This document shows positions 6,049 to 13,267 of a DNA stretch of 21,698 nt, piece by piece. The stretch comes from Granulicella sp. (lineage in GTDB: Bacteria; Acidobacteriota; Terriglobia; Terriglobales; Acidobacteriaceae). The notes below the pieces were generated by a model, which did no database searches, was not told where the DNA came from, and was given only the letters and a program-made list of their open reading frames with translations. The stretch's first letter is position 1, and every line of letters starts with the position of its first letter. Position numbers and translations under genes: made by a program. The stretch spans positions 13,325 through 35,022 of the forward strand of contig PKWK01000006.1 of NCBI GenBank assembly GCA_003133205.1, given 5' to 3'.

Positions 6049-6477
6049 ATGGCAAAAGGCGTAAATAAGGTTTTTCTTCTCGGTAATTGCGGCAAAGAGC
6101 CGGAGATTCGTACTGCACAGAGCGGCATGGTCATCGCCAACTTCACCCTCGCAACCGCCGATCGTCAGAAGGACGCGCAGGGCAACTGGCAGGACAAGAC
6201 CGAGTGGCACAACTTGGTCGCGTTCCAGCGTACCGCGGAGATCGTCCGCGACTACGTGAAGAAGGGCACTCAGCTTCACATCGAGGGCAAGATCCAGACG
6301 CGCTCGTGGGAAGACAAGGAGTCCGGCCAGAAGCACTACAAGACCGAGATTCTGATCAACGAACTCTCACTGCTCGGCACCCCGGGCGGCGGCAGCAAGT
6401 CCTCTGCAACACCGACGACTCCCGACGCGGCAGATTACGCTGACGAGGGTATCTCGGACGATTCGATCCCGTTCTGA
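6049..6477 (+). CDS. ssb: single-stranded DNA-binding protein (142 aa)
   Basis: A complete bacterial SSB: OB fold at residues 1-110 with NKVFLLGNCGKEPEIR (6-21), ANFTLATADR (29-38), TEWHNLVAFQRTAEI (50-64), VKKGTQLHIEGKIQTRSWED (70-89) and YKTEILINELSLLG (97-110), then a Gly/Ser/Thr linker and the acidic tip DDSIPF (137-142) that binds repair and replication partners. It coats single-stranded DNA during replication and recombination. ATG 6049 has AAGGAGGG at 6031-6038. It is distinct from the shorter SSB-like protein just upstream. A terminator follows. Confidence 0.95.
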   Translation: MAKGVNKVFLLGNCGKEPEIRTAQSGMVIANFTLATADRQKDAQGNWQDKTEWHNLVAFQRTAEIVRDYVKKGTQLHIEGKIQTRSWEDKESGQKHYKTEILINELSLLGTPGGGSKSSATPTTPDAADYADEGISDDSIPF

Positions 6478-6498
6478 GAAATCAACGTTTGTTTGACG

Positions 6499-6530
6499 AG
6501 GGCGGCCATGTAAAAGTGGTCGCCCTTTTC
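6499..6530 (+). terminator. rho-independent terminator after ssb
   Basis: A 10-bp stem AGGGCGGCCA (6499-6508) with TGGTCGCCCT (6517-6526, one G-U pair) is followed by TTTTCTT. Confidence 0.75.
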
Positions 6531-6572
6531 TTGCCTCAAAAGCAACTCCAATCTAAAAAGGAAACCCGAACC

Positions 6573-6671
6573 ATGTACGTTCTCTTCGCGCCCTCTGCCC
6601 TTGCGTTCGTCCTCATCGCCATCACTCAGATCGTCTCCGAGATGCGCGGCGCCGCCGTCTGCAACATCTAG
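6573..6671 (+). CDS. small membrane peptide (32 aa)
   Basis: ATG 6573 has AAAAAGG about 11 bases upstream. The product is almost entirely one hydrophobic helix (LFAPSALAFVLIAITQIV, residues 4-21) followed by SEMRGAAVCNI, consistent with a single-pass inner-membrane microprotein. Flanking hairpins at 6499-6530 and 6687-6717 frame it as its own cassette. Function unknown. Confidence 0.45.
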   Translation: MYVLFAPSALAFVLIAITQIVSEMRGAAVCNI

Positions 6672-6686
6672 CGTCTCGAGCCTCAA

Positions 6687-6717
6687 GCACCCGCCCCTTC
6701 GCGCCCAGGGCGGGTGT
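6687..6717 (+). terminator. GC-rich hairpin, possible terminator
   Basis: ACCCGCCC (6689-6696) pairs with GGGCGGGT (6708-6715), extended outward by C-G and G-U pairs. The following sequence is TCCCCTTT, only weakly T-rich. Confidence 0.45.
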
Positions 6718-6780
6718 CCCCTTTGGGAAAACGGCGCTCAACCGTCAGAGCAACCCGTCGACCCTAAAAGGACAACTCCA

Positions 6781-7344
6781 ATGCAAATCCGCTTCGAATT
6801 TCAGTGCAGCTACCAAGACATGGTCGCGTATGAAGTCATCGGCCACGCCGACATCCTCAGTGTCGAAACCTATCGAAATACCCCGCATGGTCTCGAGTAC
6901 ATGCGCTCAACATTCAACCATTGCGGCGATCCAACCTCATTCGAGCGCAACATCCTCTCACGCCAGGGCGGTGCTGTTGTTCATAGCCGCTCAGATCATC
7001 AGGCACGCTGGACGCCCGAGTTCTACGCCGAGTTCGCCTTGTGGCTCCACGCGAAGTATGTCGCTGCCAAGAAGCGGTGGGCCGAGACGTGTGAGCGGCG
7101 CGGTTGGGGCGAAGAGGAGTTGAGACAGTTCGAGGACATGCTCCCGATTTCGAAAGCCATGTACTGGAGCCAGGAAGCATCGTCATTCCTCGTTGAACCG
7201 TGGTGGACAGAAAACCACGCCTGCGACTACTGCCAGAACATCGCGAAGATGACCGGCGTTCTGAATTGCCCGATCCACACCGAGACTTGCACTGGAACAC
7301 CGGAGGCTGCTACAGGCCCTGGTGTTCTTGCGTCCATAGCGTAG
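6781..7344 (+). CDS. hypothetical protein with Cys/His cluster (187 aa)
   Basis: ATG 6781 follows AAAAGGA. No known family is recognised. The first 45 residues are beta-rich, the middle is helical with many aromatic and charged residues (RWTPEFYAEFALWLHAKYVA, 76-95), and the end carries Cys148, Cys151, Cys163, His166 and Cys170, a spacing that could bind one zinc ion. The frame is open upstream to 6601, but that start overlaps the small membrane gene and the hairpin at 6687-6717. A protein-interaction or DNA-associated role is possible but not shown. Confidence 0.7.
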   Translation: MQIRFEFQCSYQDMVAYEVIGHADILSVETYRNTPHGLEYMRSTFNHCGDPTSFERNILSRQGGAVVHSRSDHQARWTPEFYAEFALWLHAKYVAAKKRWAETCERRGWGEEELRQFEDMLPISKAMYWSQEASSFLVEPWWTENHACDYCQNIAKMTGVLNCPIHTETCTGTPEAATGPGVLASIA

Positions 7345-7396
7345 GGCTCGACGGAAGAAATCACCTCGAATCATTCACCGCACTACAGGAGACGAG

Positions 7397-7522
7397 ATGG
7401 CATCGTACGACTTCAACCGAATCTTGATGGGAACCGCTGCCAACTCGTTTAGTTGGGAGCGATTCTTCAGAGAATTGGGACTAGCTGCTCTTGCCCGCAA
7501 AATGCTTGGCATATGGGCGTAG
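7397..7522 (+). CDS. small hypothetical protein (41 aa)
   Basis: A strong AGGAGA precedes ATG 7397 at close range. The 41-codon product (beginning MASYDFNRILMGTAA and ending ARKMLGIWA) is compact and could form two helices with aromatic residues. The clear ribosome site and sensible composition support translation. A hairpin of the CGTWAYCC family follows at 7560-7581. Function unknown. Confidence 0.5.
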   Translation: MASYDFNRILMGTAANSFSWERFFRELGLAALARKMLGIWA

Positions 7523-7902
7523 TCCCAGGTAAAGAATCACATCACTTAAGTAGCCGCGCTGGGCGGAGCGTTATCCGCCCACTGCAATGAACGAGATGGG
7601 TTTTCTATACCCATGGGGTTGCTCGACTCTAAAGGACGGTATGTGACCTCGAACCTATCAGGCTGTTGCTTAGGATACGACCCTATTGCCTAGTCCGGCT
7701 AAGGCTCCGAGATGATCCATACCCAGTCGGTGAAGCTGGGGCGCGAATTTGACGTCGGTGGGTCCCGAGCATGGTCGGGTAAGCAGGCATTCGGCGGGAG
7801 GGTACTTGTAGCGATACCTCTCGTGTGCACGGTGGTGCTGGATACAATCAATTCCGCCACCCGGTACAACGGAACCGGCAGCAGAAGAGAACTTACAGAA
7901 GA
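7523..7902. other. gene-poor stretch
   Basis: Apart from the hairpin at 7560-7581 and a second one near 7597-7615 (ATGGGT with ACCCAT), no gene is convincing. A 19-codon frame from an ATG at 7587 has no ribosome site. The plus-strand frame 7712-8401 is judged a shadow of the minus-strand gene at 7903-8148. Confidence 0.35.
7560..7581 (+). repeat. CGTWAYCC hairpin, copy 1
   Basis: A perfect 7-bp stem GGGCGGA (7561-7567) / TCCGCCC (7574-7580) with flanking T-A encloses the loop GCGTTA. Same loop as the hairpins at 13757 and 14510. It lies 38 bp after the small gene ending at 7522. Confidence 0.6.
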
Positions 7903-8148
7903 CTATGCGGCCAGTGGTCGCAAACTCGAAGGCACGTCCCGTCCTGGCAAGGGTGCCAACACCTTGACGGCAGAGGCGCATACCAGCCGGTGCTCTTCCA
8001 GACCGTACCTGGCGCGTTCCATCTCGACGTTCTTCCTGGCCGCAAGCTTCGTGCAGAGCCGAAAACATGCTGAGGAACGAGACTTGATGTACTCGTTAAA
8101 CCTAGCCTCATACGCTCGTTCCAGATTCCTACAGATTGGGCAATGCAT
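7903..8148 (-). CDS. small CPIC-motif protein (81 aa), acidobacterial-type orphan
   Basis: Read on the minus strand from ATG 8148, which has GGAGAGG upstream. The protein starts MHCPICRNLERAYEARFNEY and continues as a long, charged helix rich in Arg, Glu and Ala (about residues 7-58), with a CxxC near the N-terminus and further Cys at about 28 and 59. From memory, similar small proteins with a CPxCxxLExAYEA start occur widely in acidobacterial genomes as hypothetical proteins; this is recall, not a search. The frame is open further upstream to 8406, but that part has no comparable composition. Function unknown. Confidence 0.6.
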   Translation of the reverse strand: MHCPICRNLERAYEARFNEYIKSRSSACFRLCTKLAARKNVEMERARYGLEEHRLVCASAVKVLAPLPGRDVPSSLRPLAA

Positions 8149-8619
8149 ACCTGCGCCTCTCCGGCGTTCTGCCGGGCCAACCGTAGCTTCCATTCGGTCG
8201 TGGTTCAAACTGCGTGAAATCTCGATCAAGGTGGTGTGCAGCCAGGCAGGAGGCGAGAAGAAGAAAGTGTCTACATTTAGAGGATACACCCACCACGGCG
8301 AACGTGCGGACGGCTCCGCCCTTCCTGGGGCTCGACGGTTCCTAAGCGGAACCAGCACGGGATTTTGGAGGGGAATGCGGTTGCTGCCCCATGGCAACTG
8401 AAGCATGAGCGCGGGCTGAGGCTAACAATGCGAAGGGGCGGGCACTTTATCGCAGCCCCTTCGCGCATTGTTATGTAAGGAAACCAGCGTTGCAGGGATA
8501 CGGCTTCAAGCGTATCGCAACACGTCAGAGCGGCGACTGACTCATTGGTAACCAGTGAGGGCAGTACCAATATCCGCCAGGTAACCTGCGTTAGCAAGTC
8601 CAGGGGCAGGCGTTCGGCG
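8149..8619. other. gene-poor stretch containing a long inverted repeat
   Basis: No convincing gene. The minus-strand frame 8277-8990 overlaps a better candidate (8620-8844) and has no domain-like composition. The main feature is the long hairpin at 8423-8473. Confidence 0.35.
8423..8473. repeat. long imperfect palindrome, attC-like ends
   Basis: TAACAATGCG-AAGGGGC (8423-8439) pairs with GCCCCTTCGCGCATTGTTA (8455-8473): 17 base pairs interrupted by a 2-nt bulge, loop of 15 nt. The ends read GGCTAAC and GTTATGT, each one or more bases off the RYYYAAC and GTTRRRY core sites of integron attC sites. No T-tract follows on either strand, so it is not a clear terminator. It lies downstream of the minus-strand gene at 8620-8844. 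Confidence 0.5.
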
Positions 8620-8844
8620 TCATCCGTGCTGTTTCGTGCGTCCGTCTTTATCTCTGGGTACATACACGATCGAAGGCCAGTGCTGCTCTGGAATCCATTG
8701 CCCTTCGACTTCCTGAACGCCAACCGTCCGTCCGCAAACCTCACAACGGTAGGTACCCCATCGCGCACGGCTTCTTTTCTTACAAAGTAGCTGCTGCGTT
8801 TCTTGGCTGAGTTTTCCGTTACATGGCTTGGAAGGTATAGGCAT
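8620..8844 (-). CDS. small cysteine-rich protein, probable zinc ribbon (74 aa)
   Basis: Read on the minus strand from ATG 8844. The core YRCEVCGRTVGVQEVEGQW (32-50) has Cys34 and Cys37 in a zinc-knuckle-like CxxCG; Cys8 and Cys21 could complete a four-cysteine site. The tail (PEQHWPSIVYVPRDKDGR) is hydrophobic then basic. The ribosome site is weak, so the exact start is uncertain. It is one of three minus-strand small genes in a row, opposite to most of the window. Function unknown. Confidence 0.5.
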   Translation of the reverse strand: MPIPSKPCNGKLSQETQQLLCKKRSRARWGTYRCEVCGRTVGVQEVEGQWIPEQHWPSIVYVPRDKDGRTKQHG

Positions 8845-8997
8845 ACTGTCTTAAGGCTATTATCGGTCGTCAACGGGCAGTGGGCCAACGTTGTAATTTG
8901 CGGGCGGGAGTACAAAGCCCTCCGGCAGCTTGCCGAGGTGAAAGGCTTCGGCGATGCGCTGCTTGTCAGAGCGTCTGAAGTATCGACCACACATATT

Positions 8998-9288
8998 TCA
9001 TCCTGGGATAAATCCGGCTTGGATCAGTTGGGTGCGCAAGGCTTGCACCTCAATATGTACGGGGCGGCCTGCCTCAAGGTCTTCACGAATACTGTCCACT
9101 TTGGACTTGTCTAAGCCGAAAAGCTCTTCCAGCGTGTGGACCACACGATCCACGAAGATCATGGCAACGTAGTTTACCCTCGCTTTAGGAATGTCTCGCC
9201 CATCCACGCGGACACCAACGTCGATGTTCGGCATAGTCCCCTCGGGGTCCAGTTGGATTCTGTAGGTCTTGATGGAATCGTGAATCAT
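8998..9288 (-). CDS. small hypothetical protein (96 aa)
   Basis: The start at 9288 is chosen over the upstream in-frame start (9372) because GGAAGGA lies just before ATG 9288. The protein begins MIHDSIKTYRIQLDPEGTMP with a beta-strand character (to about residue 35), then a helical region (VNYVAMIFVDRVVHTLEELFGLDKS, 42-66) and a charged C-terminus. No family recognised. It is divergent from the gene at 9542, and the 253 bp between them probably hold both promoters; TATACT at 9507-9512 is a candidate -10 for the rightward gene. Confidence 0.6.
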   Translation of the reverse strand: MIHDSIKTYRIQLDPEGTMPNIDVGVRVDGRDIPKARVNYVAMIFVDRVVHTLEELFGLDKSKVDSIREDLEAGRPVHIEVQALRTQLIQAGFIPG

Positions 9289-9541
9289 TGAGTCCTTCCC
9301 ATCTTCTATGAGCTCTGGAAGAGCTGATGTGCGTGCCGTGACTACCCTGATGATAACCAAAGCAGGGCACAAGCCACTTGATTCCTAGTTCTTGAGGGCG
9401 GCGGAGATCATGGCTCGCTGAATAGCTATCGCTGCGTCATCACCTGGTTGCTATGTCGCTTCTGAAACAAGGGAGGGACGCAATGCTCTCCATCGACCCT
9501 TAGGTCTATACTGCTTCCAAACTGCGACTAGAGGTTGGGAT

Positions 9542-9769
9542 ATGGCCACGACGTTCAAGGAAGTGCGCAAGTTCCAGGGTGAGCGTGTACGAATGCAGTT
9601 TGACGACGGACGCGAAGTAGTGGCCCTGCTGTTGTGCGCGACCAAAGACATCGACGGCTCCAAACACTTGATCTACGGCAAAGTTGAGTCAGTTTCGGAT
9701 GTGGAAACCTGCGGCTCCGGCGCAACCGGCTGTTTCTATGCGGACGGGAAGACCCCTGGTCAGCATTGA
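9542..9769 (+). CDS. small hypothetical protein, Sm-like beta character (75 aa)
   Basis: ATG 9542 follows AGAGG about 8 bases upstream. Residues 4-33 (starting TFKEVRKFQGERVRMQFDDG) alternate as a helix then two strands, with the pattern VRMxFDDGREVVALLL, reminiscent of small Sm-like barrels in which a strand, a DG turn and a second strand follow a short helix. I recall similar short orphans in Acidobacteria, without being able to name a family. The C-terminal 25 residues are Cys/Gly-rich and may be disordered. Confidence 0.6.
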   Translation: MATTFKEVRKFQGERVRMQFDDGREVVALLLCATKDIDGSKHLIYGKVESVSDVETCGSGATGCFYADGKTPGQH

Positions 9770-10098
9770 GGCGGCAGACGCAAGGAAAATCGCCCGAACC
9801 GTTCGGAGTTGGGACCACTTTGACGCACGTCGGGAAGTCGAAAAGGGATCGCCGAAGGCTTGGCGTCCCTGCGCTTAAACTCGCGTACTACCACAGTTGC
9901 CGCCGCCTGCGCCATCCACGCGAACCCGTCTGCCTTGTTTTCCCGCGTCGATCAGGTTCCCAGCTATCTACTTGGTCAACGATCACTCCAACCCCGCAGG
10001 CTGCCTACTCTGATGATCGCCTTTTGGCAGCAGGCCGACCTGTTTCCGATGTAGCTGTATCGATGCAGACTCTCAAAGCTCAATAAGGAAATCCCGAC
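9770..10098. other. gene-poor stretch between convergent genes
   Basis: No ribosome site or recognisable protein is present. The plus-strand frames at 9766-10086 and 9860-10054 are open but have poor start contexts. No strong hairpin with a T-tract was seen, although the genes on either side converge here. Confidence 0.3.
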
Positions 10099-10566
10099 TC
10101 ATAGCGGTTGGTCGCGCACCACCGTCTCATGCGCGGCCATCAGCCACTTGCCGTTCACTTTCCTCAGCACTATTAGAATGCGCCCATCGACTGTCACACC
10201 GGCGTTGGTCGCCTGGTAGGTGCCCGCACAATAGGCGAGGTCGCCGGTGTAGTAGAGTGTCAGCGGCTTGATGAAATCGATGTGCCCGCCCGCCTTGATG
10301 CCGCGTTCCCAATAAGCCTCGATCGCTTGCCTCCCGTGCGCCACGATGTGTGCCGAGAGATAGTAGCCGTCGTCGGTGTACAAAGCCGCGACCTTCGCCG
10401 CGTCCCCGCCGTTATAGAACATGATCCATTCTTCCGAGACCTGCCGGATGGCCGCTTCATCGGCGCTCATCGGCTGCTCGCGCACTTCAGGCGTTGGTGC
10501 CGTCTGCGGCACCGCAAGGGGCAAGCCCATGCACAATGCAGCAAACAATACGAAGGCTCTTTTCAT
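10099..10566 (-). CDS. exported SnoaL/DUF4440-like protein (155 aa)
   Basis: Read on the minus strand from ATG 10566. Residues 1-21 form a signal peptide (MKRAFVLFAALCMGLPLAVP). The mature part has the NTF2-like fold signature of the SnoaL/DUF4440 group: DEAAIRQVSEEWIMFYNGGDAAKVAALYTDD (36-66, paired helices then TDDGYYLS), GRQAIEAYWERGI (78-90) and the strands around 97-105, 110-118 and 126-147, ending VNGKWLMAAHETVVRDQP. Members bind small molecules or act as isomerases; the substrate cannot be told from sequence. It stands alone, is opposite in strand to the small-gene run, and looks more like a chromosomal-type gene. Confidence 0.85.
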   Translation of the reverse strand: MKRAFVLFAALCMGLPLAVPQTAPTPEVREQPMSADEAAIRQVSEEWIMFYNGGDAAKVAALYTDDGYYLSAHIVAHGRQAIEAYWERGIKAGGHIDFIKPLTLYYTGDLAYCAGTYQATNAGVTVDGRILIVLRKVNGKWLMAAHETVVRDQPL

Positions 10567-10652
10567 GCCCGGACGATAGCACAGAAATCAGAAGTGTCAC
10601 TACTGCTTGTCCATCGGTGCTTCAGGCTTCCCCATCTGGGGTAAACCTGCAA

Positions 10653-10673
10653 TGAGGGGTGGAATTCCCCTCA
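10653..10673. promoter_or_regulatory. inverted repeat between divergent genes
   Basis: TGAGGGG (10653-10659) and CCCCTCA (10667-10673) flank TGGAATT; a second small palindrome CCCC ATCT GGGG lies near 10630-10641. They sit between the minus-strand gene ending upstream at 10566 and the first gene of the small-gene run, so they could be an operator or a leader hairpin. Confidence 0.35.
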
Positions 10674-10757
10674 GCGCTCTTCGCCCAACAATCAGGCGGT
10701 GCCCAAAACATCGCCAAGTACATCTCCACCCCCATCAACCCGCCCAAGGAGGGCTCT

Positions 10758-11210
10758 ATGTCGTTGCCCACATACAAACGTGTGCTGATCGAGTTGGTCA
10801 CCACTGAGGACTGCACCACACGACAGGGCTACATCAAGGCCATTCAGGACCTCCAGAATCCGATCAGTTCAGACACTCAACTGGTGATGGGAACTGTCAT
10901 CGATCAATCTGACCGGCTGGAAGCTCTCGCCACCTCCGGCGTGAAGGTGGTAACGATCGATGAAAGACGCGGACCCGGCTCCTTTGGCTTTGGAGGCAAC
11001 CCCAGCGCTCGCCTTCAACGTACGTGCGTCGTCATGGGCATGGACGATCCAGAGGGCGATGCCGAGACCGGCGCGCCTGGCTATGATCCGCAGTTCGATG
11101 GCGGCTACGACCGGTCTGTAGTTCCTTATCCCGTCCGCGACGAGGACTGGGACCGAATCAATCCGGGCTTCTCCAAGCCCGGTAGCAGCGACCTGCCGAA
11201 GGCCGCGTAG
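10758..11210 (+). CDS. hypothetical protein, first gene of the small-gene run (150 aa)
   Basis: AAGGAGGG (10746-10753) precedes ATG 10758, so the in-frame extension to 10659 is not used. The first 65 residues read as helix-strand (YKRVLIELVTTEDC and later LVMGTVIDQSDRLEALATSG); the C-terminal 50 residues are rich in Gly, Asp and Pro (GAPGYDPQFDGGYDRS), likely flexible. No domain is recognised. It heads a run of same-strand genes from here to 15443. Confidence 0.7.
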   Translation: MSLPTYKRVLIELVTTEDCTTRQGYIKAIQDLQNPISSDTQLVMGTVIDQSDRLEALATSGVKVVTIDERRGPGSFGFGGNPSARLQRTCVVMGMDDPEGDAETGAPGYDPQFDGGYDRSVVPYPVRDEDWDRINPGFSKPGSSDLPKAA

Positions 11211-11262
11211 CGTCACTTCCACCCACGAACGATTAGCAACCCCAGAAAGGGGACAGCCGTCC

Positions 11263-11595
11263 ATGATTCTCACCTACAAAGTCATCTTCGGCGTCCCCTT
11301 CCGCTTCGATCTTGAAGCGCAATGGGGCGCGCGCGTTGAACTCGAAGCCATCGCATTTATGAACGCCGCCCCGATCGACTGGCGCCTTGGCAATGATCCC
11401 ATCCGCTCTGGTCTCCACGCAGGCCACCCATCAATGCGTGGCTTCCATGACCTCCAGAGGGCTGGGATCTCTGGTGGTACACGTGGCATCCCTGCGACAA
11501 GCTTGGAACTCGAGACCCGCGGCATTGGAGATGCAACGGTTATGGTCTGGTTAAGGCCAGGAACCTATCCTGAGAACGGGCACTGCGGAGCCTAA
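11263..11595 (+). CDS. hypothetical protein (110 aa)
   Basis: AAAGGGGA precedes ATG 11263, 52 bp after the previous gene. Residues 1-35 are beta-like (MILTYKVIFGVPFRFDLE), the rest mixed and Gly-rich. No family recognised. The 182 bp after it hold no gene but include a small CCCC/GGGG hairpin near 11607-11624 and a GGAGT/ACTCC pair near 11654-11685. Confidence 0.65.
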   Translation: MILTYKVIFGVPFRFDLEAQWGARVELEAIAFMNAAPIDWRLGNDPIRSGLHAGHPSMRGFHDLQRAGISGGTRGIPATSLELETRGIGDATVMVWLRPGTYPENGHCGA

Positions 11596-11777
11596 AAGAT
11601 TGATACCCCACAAAAGAGGGGCTTAGTAGGAGACGAAAGCTGGAGAGGGAATTGAGGGGAGTCCGAAGCCGATTGAGAACTCCGAACAACCGTTTCACCA
11701 CACCTCGCAAGATCGGTCGAAAGCTAGTAGTCAGAACTCTGAAAAGCCCCACCCCCCCATTCTGAAAGGAACCACCC

Positions 11778-12167
11778 ATGGAAACCTTCTACGTCTCCCT
11801 CACCGGAGACTTGCTGCATCTTTATATCGAGTACCAGGCCGAGAGCAGGACCGCCGTCGAGCAGTATCTCGAGCGGCAGTACAAGAGCAAAGGCGTCTGG
11901 ACCCTACCGTGGTGCTTCATCTACACGGCTATTCCAATCAACGACGCTTCCCCAACCGTTATTGACTCACGGTGCGGGACTCTGTTTGAAGAAGCGCAAA
12001 AGCTAACCAATGAAGTGCAGACCAGCGATCCGAACGATCGAAGTAAGCCCGCCTGGACCTTCAGGTTCGAGGTAACGGTTCATGCCGACGACGAAGAAGA
12101 AGTCATCAAACTCGGCAAGATCGATTGCGCGAACGAGAACGGCATCATTGAAGCAATCAGACAGTAG
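11778..12167 (+). CDS. hypothetical acidic protein (129 aa)
   Basis: GAAAGGAA precedes ATG 11778. The protein starts METFYVSLTGDLLHLYIEYQ and has predicted helices around 23-40 and 70-82, then strands in the segment TFRFEVTVHADDEEEVIKLG (94-113). It is acidic overall and has no signal peptide. No known family. A strong hairpin follows at 12192-12217. Confidence 0.7.
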   Translation: METFYVSLTGDLLHLYIEYQAESRTAVEQYLERQYKSKGVWTLPWCFIYTAIPINDASPTVIDSRCGTLFEEAQKLTNEVQTSDPNDRSKPAWTFRFEVTVHADDEEEVIKLGKIDCANENGIIEAIRQ

Positions 12168-12191
12168 GACTTGCGCACCAAGTTCGCACAC

Positions 12192-12217
12192 AGTGGGAGG
12201 GACCACCCCCTCCCACT
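12192..12217 (+). terminator. strong hairpin, possible terminator or processing site
   Basis: A perfect 10-bp stem AGTGGGAGGG / CCCTCCCACT encloses ACCACC. No T-run follows, so its role as an intrinsic terminator is doubtful; like the other hairpins of this run it sits between a stop codon and the next ribosome site. Confidence 0.45.
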
Positions 12218-12242
12218 AACTGCATACGGAGAGGAATGAATA

Positions 12243-12416
12243 ATGGCCCGTCAAGATAGCGTTACCAACTCGAGCGCGCCTCCAACCTTTAGCTCTTCGT
12301 TCGGCTACTGGGCCGAGGTGCCGAAAGGTGCTGTGCTGGTGCCGCACTGGCATCGACAGACCTTAGCAACAGAACCGCAGCAAGGCTGCAGACGTGAGAC
12401 CCGGGGGCCTGCCTGA
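12243..12416 (+). CDS. small hypothetical protein (57 aa), in frame with the next gene
   Basis: GGAGAGG lies about 9 bases before ATG 12243. The product (beginning MARQDSVTNSSAPPTF) contains a hydrophobic stretch FGYWAEVPKGAVLVPHWH (20-37) and ends RETRGPA at a TGA at 12414-12416. Reading on past the TGA in the same frame gives an uninterrupted coding-like stretch into the next gene, so the two could once have been one gene split by a nonsense change; equally the shared frame may be chance. Function unknown. Confidence 0.4.
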   Translation: MARQDSVTNSSAPPTFSSSFGYWAEVPKGAVLVPHWHRQTLATEPQQGCRRETRGPA

Positions 12417-12485
12417 CCGAAGGGCACGCTAAGTCGCCTGGCGAAGATCCGCAACCGCCTAGCCCGTTGGAAAGTGAGGAACAAA

Positions 12486-13001
12486 TTGACAGTCGAAACC
12501 GTCGAACCTATCGAGAACGTATTAGCCGACTCGATGCTAGCCATCATGCGCGAAAACATGCCCACGAATGCCGAGCCGTACCGAGAAAGCTCTATGTTGT
12601 GGGGTCACATCTGGAAAGAGATGCGCACCAAGGCCGCTCAGATAACCAACCCCGATGTTGCCCCGAAGATCGGACCAGACTTGACCATCTCAGACGAACT
12701 CATCATCAACGCCGTCGACGCCGCCGACATTGGTTACTGGGCCAGGGTAGCGCTGGGCGCAGACACCGCCAAGACGCTCAAAAGTGAGGCTACGCCCATC
12801 ATATTTGAGAAAGACGGCCCGCATACGGGCAAGGGCGACGGCCGGCACGAACTGACGGGCGAGAAGATCCGCGCGGCACTCAAGATCATCGCCGAGAAGT
12901 ACCCACACCACCTCAGTTCCATCACCGAAGACAACGCCGACTGCGAGACAGGCGACGTCATCATCCAGTGCGCTCTCTTCGGAGAGATTGTCTACGGATA
13001 A
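12486..13001 (+). CDS. hypothetical protein (171 aa)
   Basis: The frame is open from after the TGA at 12414. I favour TTG 12486 because GAGGA (12476-12480) sits at ideal distance; GTG 12474 is an alternative with a weaker site (adding four residues). The protein is mostly helical: SMLAIMRENMPTNAEPYRES (14-33), LWGHIWKEMRTKAAQI, DELIINAVDAADIGYWARVA, and EKIRAALKIIAEKYPHHL before a short acidic C-terminus ending LFGEIVYG. No family is recognised. The CGTWAYCC hairpin follows 13 bp after the stop. Confidence 0.7.
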   Translation: MTVETVEPIENVLADSMLAIMRENMPTNAEPYRESSMLWGHIWKEMRTKAAQITNPDVAPKIGPDLTISDELIINAVDAADIGYWARVALGADTAKTLKSEATPIIFEKDGPHTGKGDGRHELTGEKIRAALKIIAEKYPHHLSSITEDNADCETGDVIIQCALFGEIVYG

Positions 13002-13013
13002 ACGCAACCGGCC

Positions 13014-13034
13014 CGGGGGAGCCGTAATCCCCCG
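13014..13034 (+). repeat. CGTWAYCC hairpin, copy 2
   Basis: A perfect 7-bp stem CGGGGGA / TCCCCCG encloses GCCGTAA. It lies 13 bp after the stop at 13001 and 26 bp before the next ATG. Confidence 0.6.
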
Positions 13035-13059
13035 AGTGCCACCCAAAGAGGCAAACCGC

Positions 13060-13209
13060 ATGACATGGTTCGACGTTGAACGAGACAATATCCTCCTCTA
13101 CGCTGCTGCATGCAACGTCGATGCGGTTGATATGAGGAAAGACCTTCAGTTCAATCCGGAAGCTCGTAAGCAGTTCGCCGACTGGAAGGCTCTCAAGAGC
13201 GCAGCCTAA
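13060..13209 (+). CDS. small hypothetical protein (49 aa)
   Basis: AAGAGG precedes ATG 13060. The 49-residue product (starting MTWFDVERDNILLYAAACNV) is a charged, helical peptide; the pattern suggests two helices. No family recognised. It sits between two hairpins of the CGTWAYCC family. Confidence 0.6.
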   Translation: MTWFDVERDNILLYAAACNVDAVDMRKDLQFNPEARKQFADWKALKSAA

Positions 13210-13223
13210 CCCCGCCGCCTCCG

Positions 13224-13247
13224 CGCGGGAAAATCGTAATCCCCGCG
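13224..13247 (+). repeat. CGTWAYCC hairpin, copy 3
   Basis: CGCGGG (13224-13229) pairs with CCCGCG (13242-13247) around a 12-nt loop that contains CGTAATC; the inner GGGA/TCCC can pair instead. It lies 14 bp after the stop at 13209 and about 20 bp before ATG 13268. Confidence 0.55.
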
Positions 13248-13267
13248 TTACCCAGGAGAAAGCAATT

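Noticed and set aside
7712..8401. 229-codon plus-strand frame
   Set aside because: It lies opposite the CPIC gene at 7903-8148; its composition (Ser, Arg, Thr-rich) looks like an antisense shadow, and no ribosome site is seen.
8277..8990. 237-codon minus-strand frame
   Set aside because: It spans the better minus-strand gene at 8620-8844 in another frame, crosses the long palindrome, and has no domain-like pattern or ribosome site.
12001..12020. 20-bp near-match (18 of 20) to 17021-17040 (AGCTAACCARTGAAGTGCWG)
   Set aside because: One copy lies inside a gene and the other between genes, with no further similarity on either side, so chance is the simplest explanation.
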